A DNA stretch of 64,000 bases from assembly GCF_001640805.2 (NCBI RefSeq), contig NC_066848.1, positions 8,261,526-8,325,525 of the forward strand, given 5' to 3'. Both the position numbers and the translations under genes were made by a program. This DNA comes from Lates calcarifer (lineage: Eukaryota; Chordata; Actinopteri; Centropomidae). A model generated the notes under the pieces. The model was not told the origin of the DNA, did no database searches, and saw nothing but the letters and a program-made list of their open reading frames with translations. This document shows, piece after piece, positions 36,203 through 48,700 of this stretch. Each line of letters begins with the position of its first letter. Positions within the stretch are counted from its first letter, which is position 1.

Positions 36203-39200
36203 GAAATTCTTGTCTTTTCTTGAAACTTTTGTCTTGGAAATACCAGCAGTGACACAATAGAAGCTATATTGTAATTCCATCTGAAAACAGCTTATATTGT
36301 ATGATCTTTGGCACTTTGGAGAGTCTGTCTCTACTATAGAAGGAACTACAGCTGCTCAAGTTGTTTTCTCACCTTGCTGAGGCAGGTCTGTTTACAACTA
36401 GGACCTCTGCCTCACACACACTAGAGCCTGCAGCTCTCTCTCTTCATATAAAACACTCCATGCAGAAACACTGTAGTGACTTTCATGACCTTAGGCTGAC
36501 GGATAGCAAATCATACAGTGTGTCATTGGGGTCATTTTAAATTGTTGCATGTTACTGGTTATTCTTTGTGTTCCTTGCTTATTCAAGTCACCCATGATGT
36601 AGACCAAAATGAGTGGGGGAAAGGAAAATTTTAGTATGTCTGTCTGTAGGAGCATTTGTGTGTACCCACAAAAAAAGGCACAGGACACAACATGGCATAA
36701 AATCATTACCAGCATATACAGAAATAGTCCTGAACCAGACAGAAAAAATCAGTGAGGACAGTTAAACAATGCGCTGAAACGTGCTATAAAACTCTGTGAA
36801 GCTGAGGGGAGCTGCAGATTCAGCTGATAATTCTCTGTGGGTTCATAAATACAAGTGACTCTTTTAATATTGTCATATTGTTTTCACATTGTGCTCTGAT
36901 ACACAATTGTGGAATTCCTTTTCCGTGCATCAGCATTTGGGAAATGAAAATACATTTAATATTGAATCACCAATTGTTTAAATATCTGTTTTTTCTGTTT
37001 CTATTTTGTTTTCCTTTTAAAATACTGTTTCCCGTGGGTAACTACATGACAGAAGTATCTTTTGTGTCCCATTTCACTGAGTGGAAAAGAGGCACTGATG
37101 TACATTATTGCTTCTTCAGCCACGACACAACAGCTTTTGGGCTTGTAAAGCAGACCTTTCCACACTGCTGAATTCACCCAGCGATCATCTGAACAGTGCA
37201 ATAATGTTTCAAGTTCTCCTTGTTACACATTTTTGCACCTGTGAAATTGGTTGGGTTGGTGTAGATTACCTTGAATGGGACTTCAGTGAGCGGAGCAGCA
37301 GGCACTGCCCTGGAGCCAACCCAACACATGCCTGTCTAATGGCTGTGATATGTGAGTGGGACAGAGCACGCTCTGCACACTGCACCTCATTGATGAGGAC
37401 AGGAAGATTTTCCTCTGACCAGGCATGGAATAGCCAGGTGGTCTGCCCTTGACATTTTTCATCTGTGCAAATTGGTATGTGTGGGGTAATGTGCATGAGA
37501 AAGAGAGACACAGAGGCACAGTGAGTAAGTAAGAGAGAGAGGAGAGAATTATGCTTTTCTTATTCCAAAGTTTGTGTTGTCCAAAACTAGCATAGGTGTA
37601 TGGTAACCAGACTGGAAGAGGACAGATGAAGTGGTTTGGAACAGCTGCCTTGCTGCCAATGTGAGACCGCTGTTCTTCCATTAACACAGTACAGTAGCAT
37701 GTCTGCCCACTGGATAAGTGAAAAGCTCCATTGTACTTAACAATTAACTAGTTTGTTCTTACCTTCATTTATTTGGGCAGGGTCTGTGCAGGACACATGG
37801 TCTTATGCAACATGTCACATTCTTTCAGTTATGCACAATTCACTTGTACTTCTCAGTCGTCTACTGCTGCTGGCCACTAACAGCTCCAATCATGTGCTTT
37901 GCTCAAGGACAGCTAAAATATACAGTAGTTGCTATGGAAGAACATTTGCAATGGATTAATCTTGGTGTGTGTATAAATAATATCCACATTATTTTCACTT
38001 CGCACATTAGATTTCTGTAATGTCAAACACTTGGCACCACAGCTTATTAACTGTTTATACATGTATAAAAATCACTCACAGGTAAGGTGAAAATGTATTA
38101 CATATGAGTACATAATTACAACTATATCATAGTAACTAAACTCTCATTAAATACATTGCTTCACAGGTGGAATTACAGTTGTTAACAAACACAATAATTA
38201 ACCGTTTTTGCTGTTTATTTTGAAGGGTTGCACTCACAATATTTGATGACATCTAGTTATTGTTCCTTTTGAGTTTGGTTGCTTATTAGTGTAGGTTGCA
38301 CTGGACAAAAGCACCTGTCAAATTAACTTAATGTAGTATATTAACGGCTCATGTAATAATTATAAATAAGAGGGGTCAAAACAATGTTCAAAATTTCAAA
38401 CTTTTCAGTCAGTTTTACATTTAAAAAATTAATTTGAGCTGTTTTGCCTGCTTGAGATAAACCTGGATGGCTGAAATTAGTTGGAATCTTGGTTTATATT
38501 TTCCATCTAATTGAAGTTCATTTAATTTGGATCTTGTACTAGAATAACCCTGAGTGCTGTCAGTGTGTCCATAAAGTTGATTACTGGAGAGCATCCAGAA
38601 CTTTTACGGCAATGGCACCATAAAAAAAGCCCTTACTCTTTTGTTTTTAACTTTGTGTCGGAATCGTTCGTGTTGATAAATGTGGAAGGTTGTGAAAATA
38701 ACCTTGTGAGGCCTGCTCGGCAGAGGACAATTTAAATAATAAACTACTCATAAAACAGTGCAGGAGGGAAGTAGAAATATGCAGTTACACAATGTCACTG
38801 GCCTGGATAATGTATCAGACAATTTATAAGACGATCCATTAAAATAAGTACCCTGCCATCAGCTTTGTTATGTCAGATGGATTTAGATGGTGTCTCTCAA
38901 TTGTTCCAGCTCATTTAAGTAGAGACCCTTGTGAACTTTCTTCCTGTGGTACAGCACACTCTAGGTGCACAGAAAAGACTATAAATCACGGGGCAGTCAG
39001 CAAATCTATTTTTTTAAAGTGTCTGGCTTTCAGTGGGCCAGAGTGAGTACTTTCTGAGAGTTTTAGAATAATGACTGTTGAAGGCAGACATAAATGCCAA
39101 GACCTTTTCTGCCATCAGCCAAAAATGTTATCATGTGATCTTTCACTGAGATATGGGAAAACCCTTCTCTGTTTGTTGAAACTTCTATCTCTCTATTTCT

Positions 39201-39269
39201 CAACAGAGGTGAGGTCTGATCCTTAACTGATGACCCCGGCTATTACAGAGATGAGCGGGGAGGGCATGT

Positions 39270-39271
<2 letters not shown>

Positions 39272-39306
<35 letters not shown>
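39272..39306. repeat. (CA)n microsatellite
   Basis: This is a CA run of about 17 units; a second run lies about 120 bp downstream. Confidence 0.95.
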
Positions 39307-39310
<4 letters not shown>

Positions 39311-39422
39311 CATAAACAAAAAGATGGCAAGATAGTGTTTAGAGGAAGAATGGGTTCTCACTGTCCTCACTGACATATTTGGGATTATATGTTGAAAGAC
39401 AAGCAGATGGATAGATAAACAT

Positions 39423-39423
39423 G

Positions 39424-39449
<26 letters not shown>
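39423..39449. repeat. (CA)n microsatellite
   Basis: This is a CA run of about 13 units. Confidence 0.95.
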
Positions 39450-39454
<5 letters not shown>

Positions 39455-41697
39455 CAAACAGATCAAGTAACAGGAAAGTGTTTAACAATGAAGTCTACAG
39501 ATCATAAATCACAGCAGATCTTGCAGTGATGGCCTGAACACACAACTCACTCACACTTGGGTTCACATTACAACAGTAACACTTGGAACAACACCAAAGA
39601 CTTGCTCTAAGAGCTGTGCTAAAATGTTCAGCTGTACAGTAGCTCACATACAGGTTGTGAGTCACATAGACGGGGTCAAAGAGAAGTCTGGTGAGTTTCA
39701 AAACAGTCGACATCCTTTATTTAAATACATTAGCGTTTCAAAAAGCCCCACATTTATGTATTCTACATATCCAATTATGTGAATGTAGCTGGAATTGCCG
39801 GGGCTAAGCCGGACCTGTGGTTGCTTTGAGCATTTAAAAGAAATCAAATTTTTACTTTGAACTGATCCTATTCCATTTTCTTAAAAATATACAGATCAAG
39901 TGGTAAAGAACGTCACACGGGAAAGGTTACTCTTAACTTTGTCCAGCTTGTCATGAAGTTGGTGAAATCAGTCAATAAGAATTTGACTGATTTGACATTT
40001 AAAGTCAACTTAATCTGCTGCAACTGTGCTTTAGTTGTACTCTCATGGCTACTGTTCTTTTTCACAGTAGCTGATGTGCTGCTTGAAACAAAACTGAAGC
40101 TGACACTTACATACCCCAGTTTGAGGTGACACATTTTTTCCATGTAGAGATATTGAACTGGATATGCAAGCATGCTCACGCTTACACACACGTACCAATT
40201 GTGTGAATTCTAGCACCGTGGTAGCAAGTTTTACCCAAAATGCTGACAAGAGCCATCATCTTTGGCCCTGTTACAATAACAGTCTGTTAGAGCTATGCTG
40301 CTGCTTGTATTTCTAAGTGCATGTACGTGTGTGTCACAAGATTCAGAGGAAGTCTCGCATCACTCCAAGGTTTTTACTGGAAGCTGACTAGATGTTGGCC
40401 ACACACACATACACACACACACACTAGAAAGAAGCTCTCCACCCCAGTTTGGGGATCCCTTTCTCCTCTCTGTCTCTTTACATTGGGTTCCATGACGGTG
40501 ATCTGGTCAAAGCGCCTTTACAAAGACTGATTAGGGGAAGCTGATGCCAGTTGTAAGGGTTTAAGTTGACAGCGAAGGGAGGTGTGTGTGTGCATGTGAC
40601 TGTGCCTGAGTGTGTGTGGCAGGCAAGCAGAAGTAGGGAGGTGAAATTGTCTGTCTGACCGTGTGACTGAATGTACCTTCTGACCCTGCGTGTCAGCCCT
40701 GACATCTAATGGAGAGGCATCTGATGCTGGAACTAGAACAACAGACAGGCAGGAGTCAAGATGGAAACAGACAGACAAAAAGAGCAAACATGAAGCGAAA
40801 AATACTTGGGGTGATTGGGAATTTGTGTGTGAGAGAGCCAAAGACAGGAGAGAGCAAACACTTGTCAGCATATCTGCTCAGTGTGACAGGGATCTACGGG
40901 TTTAGCACTATGTGGCTGTGGGGTGCTAAAGTCTTCCAACATAATTTCATCACATTTCAGCAACTACGTGTAATAGTCCCCTCTGACGAAGTCGTTCCCG
41001 ACCTAGGGCTCTGTGAACAAGCTGAACTGAGGCAGAAATCAGTCAAACCATATAAAGCCTGATATTTCCTGGTGGCATTCAAGCTGCCAGTTTTTGTGTA
41101 AATCTGTGACATTCTCAGAGAACTAAGGCTCTCTACTGATTTATTTTGTTTATTTGTGTGTCTACACGTGTAGGATTATGGATCTTTAGCCATTGTGGTC
41201 TGTGGACTGACTGACCCTTCTAGCATTGTTTGGAAACAAGCAGAATGAGGGGGCAGATTACCCAACAAGCCTTAATCGCTCATGGATTCCATGCTAAATT
41301 TCAGATTATAGATTTTACAGATTATACAGCTCATTTTGAAAACCAGAACGATTAGTAAAACCAAACAATTTTGACTATAAGAGCGTTTGCATCTGTTCCT
41401 TTGTAATATTCAGTTTGAGGGGACCAATTAATTGTCAGTAAAAAGATTATGACATAAAAGGGAAGAATCACACAGTGGAAGATACTTTAGGTGTTTATTA
41501 CCTTGTATTTATCCTAGCAAAGTAAAATCTTTATGGAGAACTGAGATGGCTGATAAAAACCGAGTCTTACTTACTGTACTTCACTGATTATAAAAGCATT
41601 GTTTTTGCAGCCTGAAAAAAGATCAGACTCATTAAAATTTCAAAATATTTCCTCTTTTTCAGTGATTATGCCTCTAATGCAGTTTAATGCAGTCACA

Positions 41698-41698
<1 letters not shown>

Positions 41699-41728
<30 letters not shown>

Positions 41729-41729
41729 A
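41699..41729. repeat. (GT)n microsatellite
   Basis: This is a GT run followed by a GA-rich stretch. Confidence 0.95.
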
Positions 41730-41859
41730 GAAAGAGAGGGAGAGAGAAACAGAAAAAATGAAAGAAAAACTATTTGTGGGAGACATTGGTCTGTGTGTTT
41801 CACACATGTTTTGTCAGTTCTGCAAGCTAATCCCTATTGTTGCTTAGAGAGGCTGGGAG

Positions 41860-41900
<41 letters not shown>
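41860..41900. repeat. (GT)n microsatellite
   Basis: This is an uninterrupted GT run of about 20 units. Confidence 0.95.
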
Positions 41901-41901
<1 letters not shown>

Positions 41902-42413
41902 TGAGGAGTTGGGGGTTTGCTCTTGGAGAAAACCTGTTACTGCATGGGTAAAACCTCTGCACAGCTTCTTCTTGTTACATACTATATCTTTGCTTAGATG
42001 TGTCTGCTTTGAGTTGTAAATCTGTCTACTTTCCTCTCATGGCAATGAATCAAAGTAATTTCTGGAACGTTAAGGTATTTCTTTAAAAAGTAGCTGTACT
42101 TTTATGTATCTAAGAAACATTACAGTAAACTTTTTAGCTTTTATTTACTCCAACTTTAGTAAAATTTAAGTAATAGATTACTAAGCTGCTGAGAATGCAT
42201 ACTAGTACAATGAGGTGTACAGAGGTCATTTTTTATGTACTTCTGTACTTCACTCATAAAAATAAATACAACATGAGGATGTGTCTGTTGTCTTTCACAT
42301 CACCCCCTCCATCTTCTTGTGTGGTTTGGAATTCAAACTCTGCTTAGAGGGCATAACTGGGCGGCTGGCCACCTCACCCACACCCTCCAGCCTTTCCTCT
42401 TTAGAATCTCCCT

Positions 42414-42453
<40 letters not shown>
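42414..42453. repeat. (CA)n microsatellite
   Basis: This is an uninterrupted CA run of about 20 units. It is opposite in sense to the GT run 500 bp upstream, so the two could pair as an inverted repeat. Confidence 0.95.
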
Positions 42454-42454
<1 letters not shown>

Positions 42455-42574
42455 CCACCCATACCCACCACCACCATCTCCAAACACACTCACTCATACA
42501 ATTGCTGAGACACTCTTTTCAAACCATGCTAAACCTTTAGAACCAACAATACAGGCTGGACCTAATCTTATAGC

Positions 42575-42625
42575 CCTCGTCCAATCAGAGGGCTGGAAAC
42601 TGAAGAGTGGAATTGATTGGCTGGT
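42575..42625. promoter_or_regulatory. Paired CCAAT boxes upstream of sfrp5
   Basis: CCAAT at 42581-42585 and inverted ATTGG at 42616-42620 are 35 bp apart. Paired, spaced NF-Y sites are typical of promoters. The site is about 2 kb upstream of the main sfrp5 promoter and could be an alternative start or a distal element. Confidence 0.25.
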
Positions 42626-44202
42626 GGCCACAGGGGCCAGTTAGGGGAAAGAGAACAAGAGGAGACAACCATTGTTGATTGATTACCATGAAAGACACTT
42701 TTGTTACAGACTTGAAGGCAGTACACTGTGCCTGTATCAAGAGGAAATGCTAGCAGTCTTAAAATAGGTCACCACTGCACTAACGTGTATACAAAGATAC
42801 TTCACTGTGATAGTGAGGTGTGCACACGACAATCTCATCACCCCTTCATGACAGAGGAGGGTCCACAGTTTATTAGCTGTGTGTAATATTGATTAGCTGC
42901 AGTGCAAAGGTTAGCAGAACAGTTTCTATCTGTGAATAACACAACACACACAAGAGCAGAGTGATGCAAGAGAAGAGGTGAGGAAATACAGTTAATTAGC
43001 CTTGGCTATAAATTTATCAAAACCAAAACAGCACTTTATATCCACTCAACAATGCTTTTTCTAATTATGACGACATTTCCATCTCCGTTGCCATCTCATC
43101 TTTCCACGTTGCAGGTTATAAAAACTGCTCCAAGAGAAGACTGAGCTTGTTTGCTCTGCTGGCAGCTTTTTGGTTCCCAGAAAAATCACTCCACAGTGTC
43201 TGCACACACCAATAAGTCAACAGGGATTTGAACTGTAGCTTGGGAAGATAAGGTTGAAACATGTTCAACTCCATTCTCAAGTAAAAAATTATTAGATGGT
43301 GCAGTAATCAATTCACAATCCCTTGGCTTTGGAAATAAGTGAAAGTGTGATCAAGATACTATAAAACTATATGGGTGCTTGGATAATGTGGACTTGAGGG
43401 TTTTATTGATGTGCCTGGTTGCATGATACTAAACCACATTTTTATCTATTTGATTTCACCTTATTGAATTAGATTTTATGGACGGACTGCTGTTTCTGGA
43501 ATTTTATCTTCTATGCTACGGGCGAAAAACAATACAGTCCCTGATTCTCATCCAAGTACACCTCCAACTGTTTGCAAAACACACACACTCATACACACAC
43601 TTTCCTAGCCTCCTTGTTTATATTGCCACATGCAGATAATGATAATAACCCAGAATCACATGTCTTTTCACTTCATCTTATTGTTAGCAGTATCCAGCCG
43701 CAGTATGATCCAGACTGTGTCCTGACAAATTCTGCTACATCACGATAAAATGTCAGCTTGCACCAGGAAACAAACACTTTAAAGACATTTGTATGAACCT
43801 GCACTTACAGCCCATTCACGTGAGGAAAAGCATTAATGCGTGACGTAGATCAAATGCAAGATGCAAGAACACCCTCCGTATGAGCCACCAATCCCACATC
43901 CTGCTCACAATGCTACAGCCCTCTGAGTCTGAATGTGACCCTTCTAGTGAAATTTGCTGCCAAAGCAAAGGCTCTCACTGTGTCAGTGGCACTGATAGAA
44001 ACAGACAGAGGGGCTGCGTACATCTATTCACAGCCAACATATTCATTAGCATAACTCACATAGTGCGGGTAAACCACCTAGCCACCTGTAACTGCACAAC
44101 CCACACTCAGTAACCTCGCCTCTCCCACAGTGCAGTTCTTTTTCCCGCCCACTTCATTCACTTTCCTCTCAGAATTTCTTGCATTTACATTTGTGCTTGT
44201 GC

Positions 44203-44226
44203 ATGTGTGTGTGTGTGTGTGTGTGA
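44203..44226. repeat. (GT)n microsatellite
   Basis: This is a short GT run about 0.4 kb upstream of the likely sfrp5 promoter. Confidence 0.9.
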
Positions 44227-44428
44227 GTAAGTTTTCTCACTGTCGCTGCCAACATGGGCCCGTTATGCCAGACTGTTTTGAGCTAACACAGCAAGCAGAC
44301 TTGAATGGAGAGCAGACATCATTTGTTATGCATGGGGCAATGCGCAGGGAGATTGTTGAGCCTCAGATGAGGTGAAGAAAGTTCATAAATGTACAAAAAC
44401 ATCATGACTAAGAGGACGGTGATGTATG

Positions 44429-45169
44429 CTGAGTGTCTTTTGGAGCAAAAATTCTTGTGCACATTAGAGAGGTGACCATAAAAATACAGCTGGAGAATCT
44501 TGCCATAGTTTGTTCCCACTTTCTCTGTTTCTCGTGTTAACTTTGTCTAGAGGAGGAGTTCTGTGGAGGATAAGGGGCAGGAGGAGTGTCCTGAAGGCCA
44601 GTGGGATCCTCCCCCGGGGTTGTGATTGGCTGAGGCTGTTGTGAGCGAGTCCAGGGGAGGCCAGTAGGAAGGTGAGTGGTCTGGGAGCCTGCTAGGGGGC
44701 AGGCAGCAGCAGAAAGCAGCTACCACTGCCTCTTAAAACCTAGGTACTCCTCATTACAGACACAGACTGATAGACAGAGAGCAGGAGAGGGCTGGAGACA
44801 GTACTAAGAGAGGAAGAGGGAAAGAGAGAGAGAAATCGTGAACAGGGAAAGTTAGAAAATAAGCAGTCCTACTTGTGTGCTCACCCTTCCTTGACTGCTG
44901 CCTCTTCACTGCACTACCTGAGGCACACATACACATACACACAGGGAGGTGTTTCAGGGAGGCTTAGAGGGCTAACTCTCCAGGGAAGAAGGGAATTAAA
45001 CACTTTTGTTTTCAATCCGCTGCGTCCATACTCAGGAGAAAAAAAGGGATTACAGCTTGTGTGCCTGTCCCACTTATTCCTCTCTTCTCTGTGCATTTTG
45101 TTGTCACTGAGTTACTTTGGAGACTTTGGATACAACCTTCTTGAATTGTTGGTCAGAGCTCAGAGAGGC
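44429..45169 (+). promoter_or_regulatory. sfrp5: sfrp5 promoter and long 5' leader, ATG-free
   Basis: The plus strand has no ATG from 44429 to the start codon at 45170 (741 nt), which suits promoter plus a long uninterrupted leader. An inverted CCAAT box (GATTGGCTG, ATTGG at 44625-44629) lies in a G-rich block (44550-44720). A weak TATA-like string, CATAAAAATAC, is at about 44477. The likely start site is between about 44650 and 44780. GA-rich sequence (44770-44850) and a short CA run near 44925-44942 lie in the leader. Confidence 0.6.
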
Positions 45170-45722
45170 ATGGCACACGGACAAAAGAGCCACAGGTGGG
45201 CATTAACCCAGGGCTCCTTCAGCTTGGCACTGGGCCTGTCACTCTTCTCCCTCCTCCTCCTCACCGTCTTGGCTGCAGATGATTACGACTACTACAGCTG
45301 GCAGTCGGACAACTTCCACAATGGTCGCTTCTACACCAAGCAGCCCCAGTGTGTGGACATACCAGCTGACCTGCGCCTGTGCCATAATGTGGGCTACAAG
45401 AAGATGAGGCTGCCCAACCTCCTGGATCACGAGACCATGCCAGAAGTCAAGCAGCAGGCGGGCAGCTGGGTGCCCCTCCTGGCCAAACGGTGCCATGCTG
45501 ATACCCAGGTCTTCCTGTGCTCGCTGTTTGCACCGGTGTGCCTGGACAGACCTATCTATCCCTGCCGCTCGCTGTGTGAGGCTGTGAGGGACAGTTGTGC
45601 TCCGGTGATGGAGACCTACGGCTTTCCCTGGCCAGAGATGCTGACCTGCGATAAGTTCCCCATTGATAACGACCTCTGCATCCCCATGCAGTTCACTGGG
45701 AACCATGCAACCCAGCCACCAG
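45170..45722 (+). CDS. sfrp5: sfrp5 exon 1 coding part (signal peptide + frizzled CRD)
   Basis: This part holds 184 codons plus one base. The start at 45170 is the first ATG on the plus strand after 44428, in a GGCATGG context, and is followed by a signal peptide. The in-frame sequence upstream is open but holds no ATG. The exon carries the whole CRD (C61, C71, C108, C117, C124, C132, C136, C143, C160, C170). The donor is GTAGGG at 45723. Reading through the donor would add 21 residues and stop at 45788-45790. Confidence 0.96.
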
Positions 45723-48700
45723 GTAGGGCAGCTATGTGCACATACACCCATTCTGACACACACCTTCATTCAATCATACTTGCACACTAAAGCATCTACA
45801 CACACATACAATTTTATAGTCCATTTTTGGTATAGCTCCTAAAAGAGCCACTTGTCAAAATTAAGGCTTATGACTTGACATTTAGCACAACCTCTAATTT
45901 TGATGTCCTCTCAAAATTTAAATGTCATGTGACAAGTTCAGTAACCACAAAAATGTCAGTTTAAGTTGAATAAATCAATCAATACTTTTACTTTAATAAA
46001 ACTTGGAAAACTTTCCAGCACAAAAAGCATGCTGTAGCTTTCTGTATTAATTGTCAATATGCTGTTCAAATCATGGTTCATATTGTGCAAAATTTAGTTT
46101 TTACCTATGAAGTATACCACTTGTATTTTAGTAAGAAATTGCATTTTAAATAATACTTCTATTAAAATTAAAAATGACTAAAAGGTTAAAAAAAAAAACC
46201 TTAAATTATTGCTACAATACGCTTGTGTTGTGCAGACACAAATACAGAAATAAAACACTATTAAAGGAAAACAAATAAGGACAAAAGGATTTGTCTCTAA
46301 GTTGCAAATTTCAGGACTTTGATTCATGTCACTAATAATATTACTAAGACAGATTAGTGATCTAGAGCCTGCAGAGTCAGGAACAGTGAGAGCCTGAAAA
46401 CGGCTTGGAGGCTCATATGGTTTCCCCACACTGCAGTGATGACAGATGAAAGTTTGAGTGAGAGACTCTCCAGAGGAGGTCAGTGAGAGAGACAGGAGCA
46501 GGAAGAGGCTACAGGGGAAAGTTCAGGGTGGCTCCCTGCCATCTCCATATGCCTCAGGGAAGGACAGAGACAGACTGAGAGAGATGGGAGACTGAGAGAC
46601 TCCGGCTAGCCAGATCGTTCGCTGAGTTAAGATAAATGCACTGTGATGTTAAACACATCTTAACTGAAAAAGGTGACACATGCACGCACACGCACACACA
46701 CACACACACACACACCTTTATCAGCAGACATCCATCAACAGCTAATCAATCAATCTAACAACTAACAACTGAGTGAATGACTTATTTTAAGTCATGCACA
46801 CAACTCACAAGCGGGTCTGCAGAGTGTCAGTAAATGCACAAATAAACCCAAGATGGATGGAATAAGAAGAAAAATGACTACACTGGGGATTCTGAGGGAG
46901 ATTTGATTCATAAAAAATGAAAACTATTTTAGAATTTTTTTAAAGACACTAAGTAAGAGGACAGATGGGCCAATCATGAGCTGTGTGAGGGTGAGTGGGT
47001 ACTAAATAGAGAAATAGGTGTGTGCATGTGTGTGTATGTGCACAGCGACTACTTAAGCAGCCTCTTCACAAAAGCAGTCAGTGCTGAGAGGGGGAGAGAG
47101 GGAGTTGATGAGAGACTTTAGACAGTGGAGGGGGACAGTCCCCACTGTGTCCCAGCCTGCTCAGCCTTTGTTGGGCCTGGCAGCCAGCAGGCCAATTAGC
47201 TAGAAGGCCAATTACTGAGCTCCCACTAATTAGTCGACATGACAGGACAAGAGATGCAGACAGAGAATGGGAATGGCTAAAGTCTGATTGTCCCTGAGAG
47301 AGCCGAATGCAGAGGAGTGAAAGGAGAGGGAAGCGGGAGAGAAAAGAGAGGCAGATAGTGCGGAGAAGAGGAGAAAAGCTGCTTCCTGCAGCATAAAAAA
47401 GCGTCCGCCTCTCCACTTTCAATAAGGACTCAAAGAAAACAGTTTATTATTCCACCTCTTACCTTTAACCGTTTATTGCCATTTTTCATCTACTCAGTTT
47501 GAAATGTAGCATGTTAATATATTATTTGATATATGGAGTAAATATATTTCCTTAATTTGAGCTGTTCTTTGATATATTACACTGATTTACTGAAGCGCTA
47601 AAAAAACAAAGCTAACAATGCTAAAACTTAATTTCAGTTCTGTAAATCGTAACAAGTCATTTGAAATATCTTTGCTTTTTATCACTGTCGTTCACAGTAT
47701 ACTGATATACTGATACTATCTACCCAGATGAAAAAAGTGAGAAAAAATCGTTGGAGCAATCTCCGGTGTATTCATGCAGAGCTGACTTATTCCATTAGGG
47801 AAAATGGCTGTGCTGTTTTTTTAGGACTGGTATCAACTATGTGACATTTTGGCTTTGCAGAGCCATAACTCATTCTTTTACATGCTCCCTGAGATGGAGG
47901 CAGCTTAAACTTCTTCTGTCACCTCCTCAAACAGGCAACGGTTTATTGATCCTATCTAATCAAATAATTATCAGAGGCGGCTTGATTGCAGAGAGTGGTG
48001 TGAGATTAGTGCAAACATATAGAGGGATCTTTGTTATTAAGCCTTATCATGCAGAGAGAAAAGAGACAAATAAGTTGAATTAAATTTTTAAAAAACAAAT
48101 AAAAATCTGAATGTTGGTTAAGTTTAAAAATTTAATTTGAGTGCATGTTTGTGTACGTGTGTGTATGTGTGTGTGTTTGAAACTGAGAGTGAACCCATAT
48201 CACTTCTAGCCCGAAGGCTCAGTCACTGACATTTTGTTAAGAACCAGAGACTCTCAGATGTGCCGATGAGGCCATCCTGAGGACAAGCTTTTGGCTCCAA
48301 AACACACTCACACACACACACACACACACGCATGCACATGCAGAAACATGTGCACATATACACACACACACAGCCAGCAATAATAAAAAGGATTTTTAGC
48401 AAATAACTCTTAGAAGTGAGTTTCCTTGGAAGCCTCTGTGTCAAAGGACATGGGTGATTCTCTTCACACAGGATCATATGAGGACTCGTGGTAGTCCAGG
48501 TGGATCGTGGGGAGTTGGATCAATCAAGGAATTAAGTGCTGTTCTACCTGCTGCTCTCCTTGTCCGGGAGGGACCGATGCTATCTGAGCTATTCTGCAAT
48601 TACATGATATAGCACGGTTCGAGGGCTCCTGAGGAAACTAACAGTACAGAGTTAGATTCACTTTCCACCTTTCTGCCATAGCCAAAACTGAGAGGAGTAG

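Larger units (their letters stand above)
23681..44428. other. Intergenic region between divergent golga7b and sfrp5
   Basis: About 20.7 kb have no recognisable exon on either strand. It contains an (AAC)n run near 23935-23962, a repeat island (25570-26265), a diverged local duplication (27737/28394), several CA/GT microsatellites, a perfect 25-bp tandem (35251-35300), a tRNA-like SINE remnant (about 34680-34735) and paired CCAAT boxes (42581/42616). Distal regulatory elements for either gene may lie here but cannot be seen from one sequence. Confidence 0.6.

Noticed and set aside
44873..45169. In-frame extension upstream of the sfrp5 start
   Set aside because: It contains no ATG and would bury the signal peptide. 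The start at 45170 has good context and fits family length.
45239..45769. 176-codon open frame antisense to sfrp5 exon 1
   Set aside because: It is a shadow of the GC-richer conserved coding exon on the other strand.
47078..47422. 114-codon open frame on the minus strand in sfrp5 intron 1
   Set aside because: Ser/Leu/Arg-rich translation of a GA-rich tract, antisense inside an intron.
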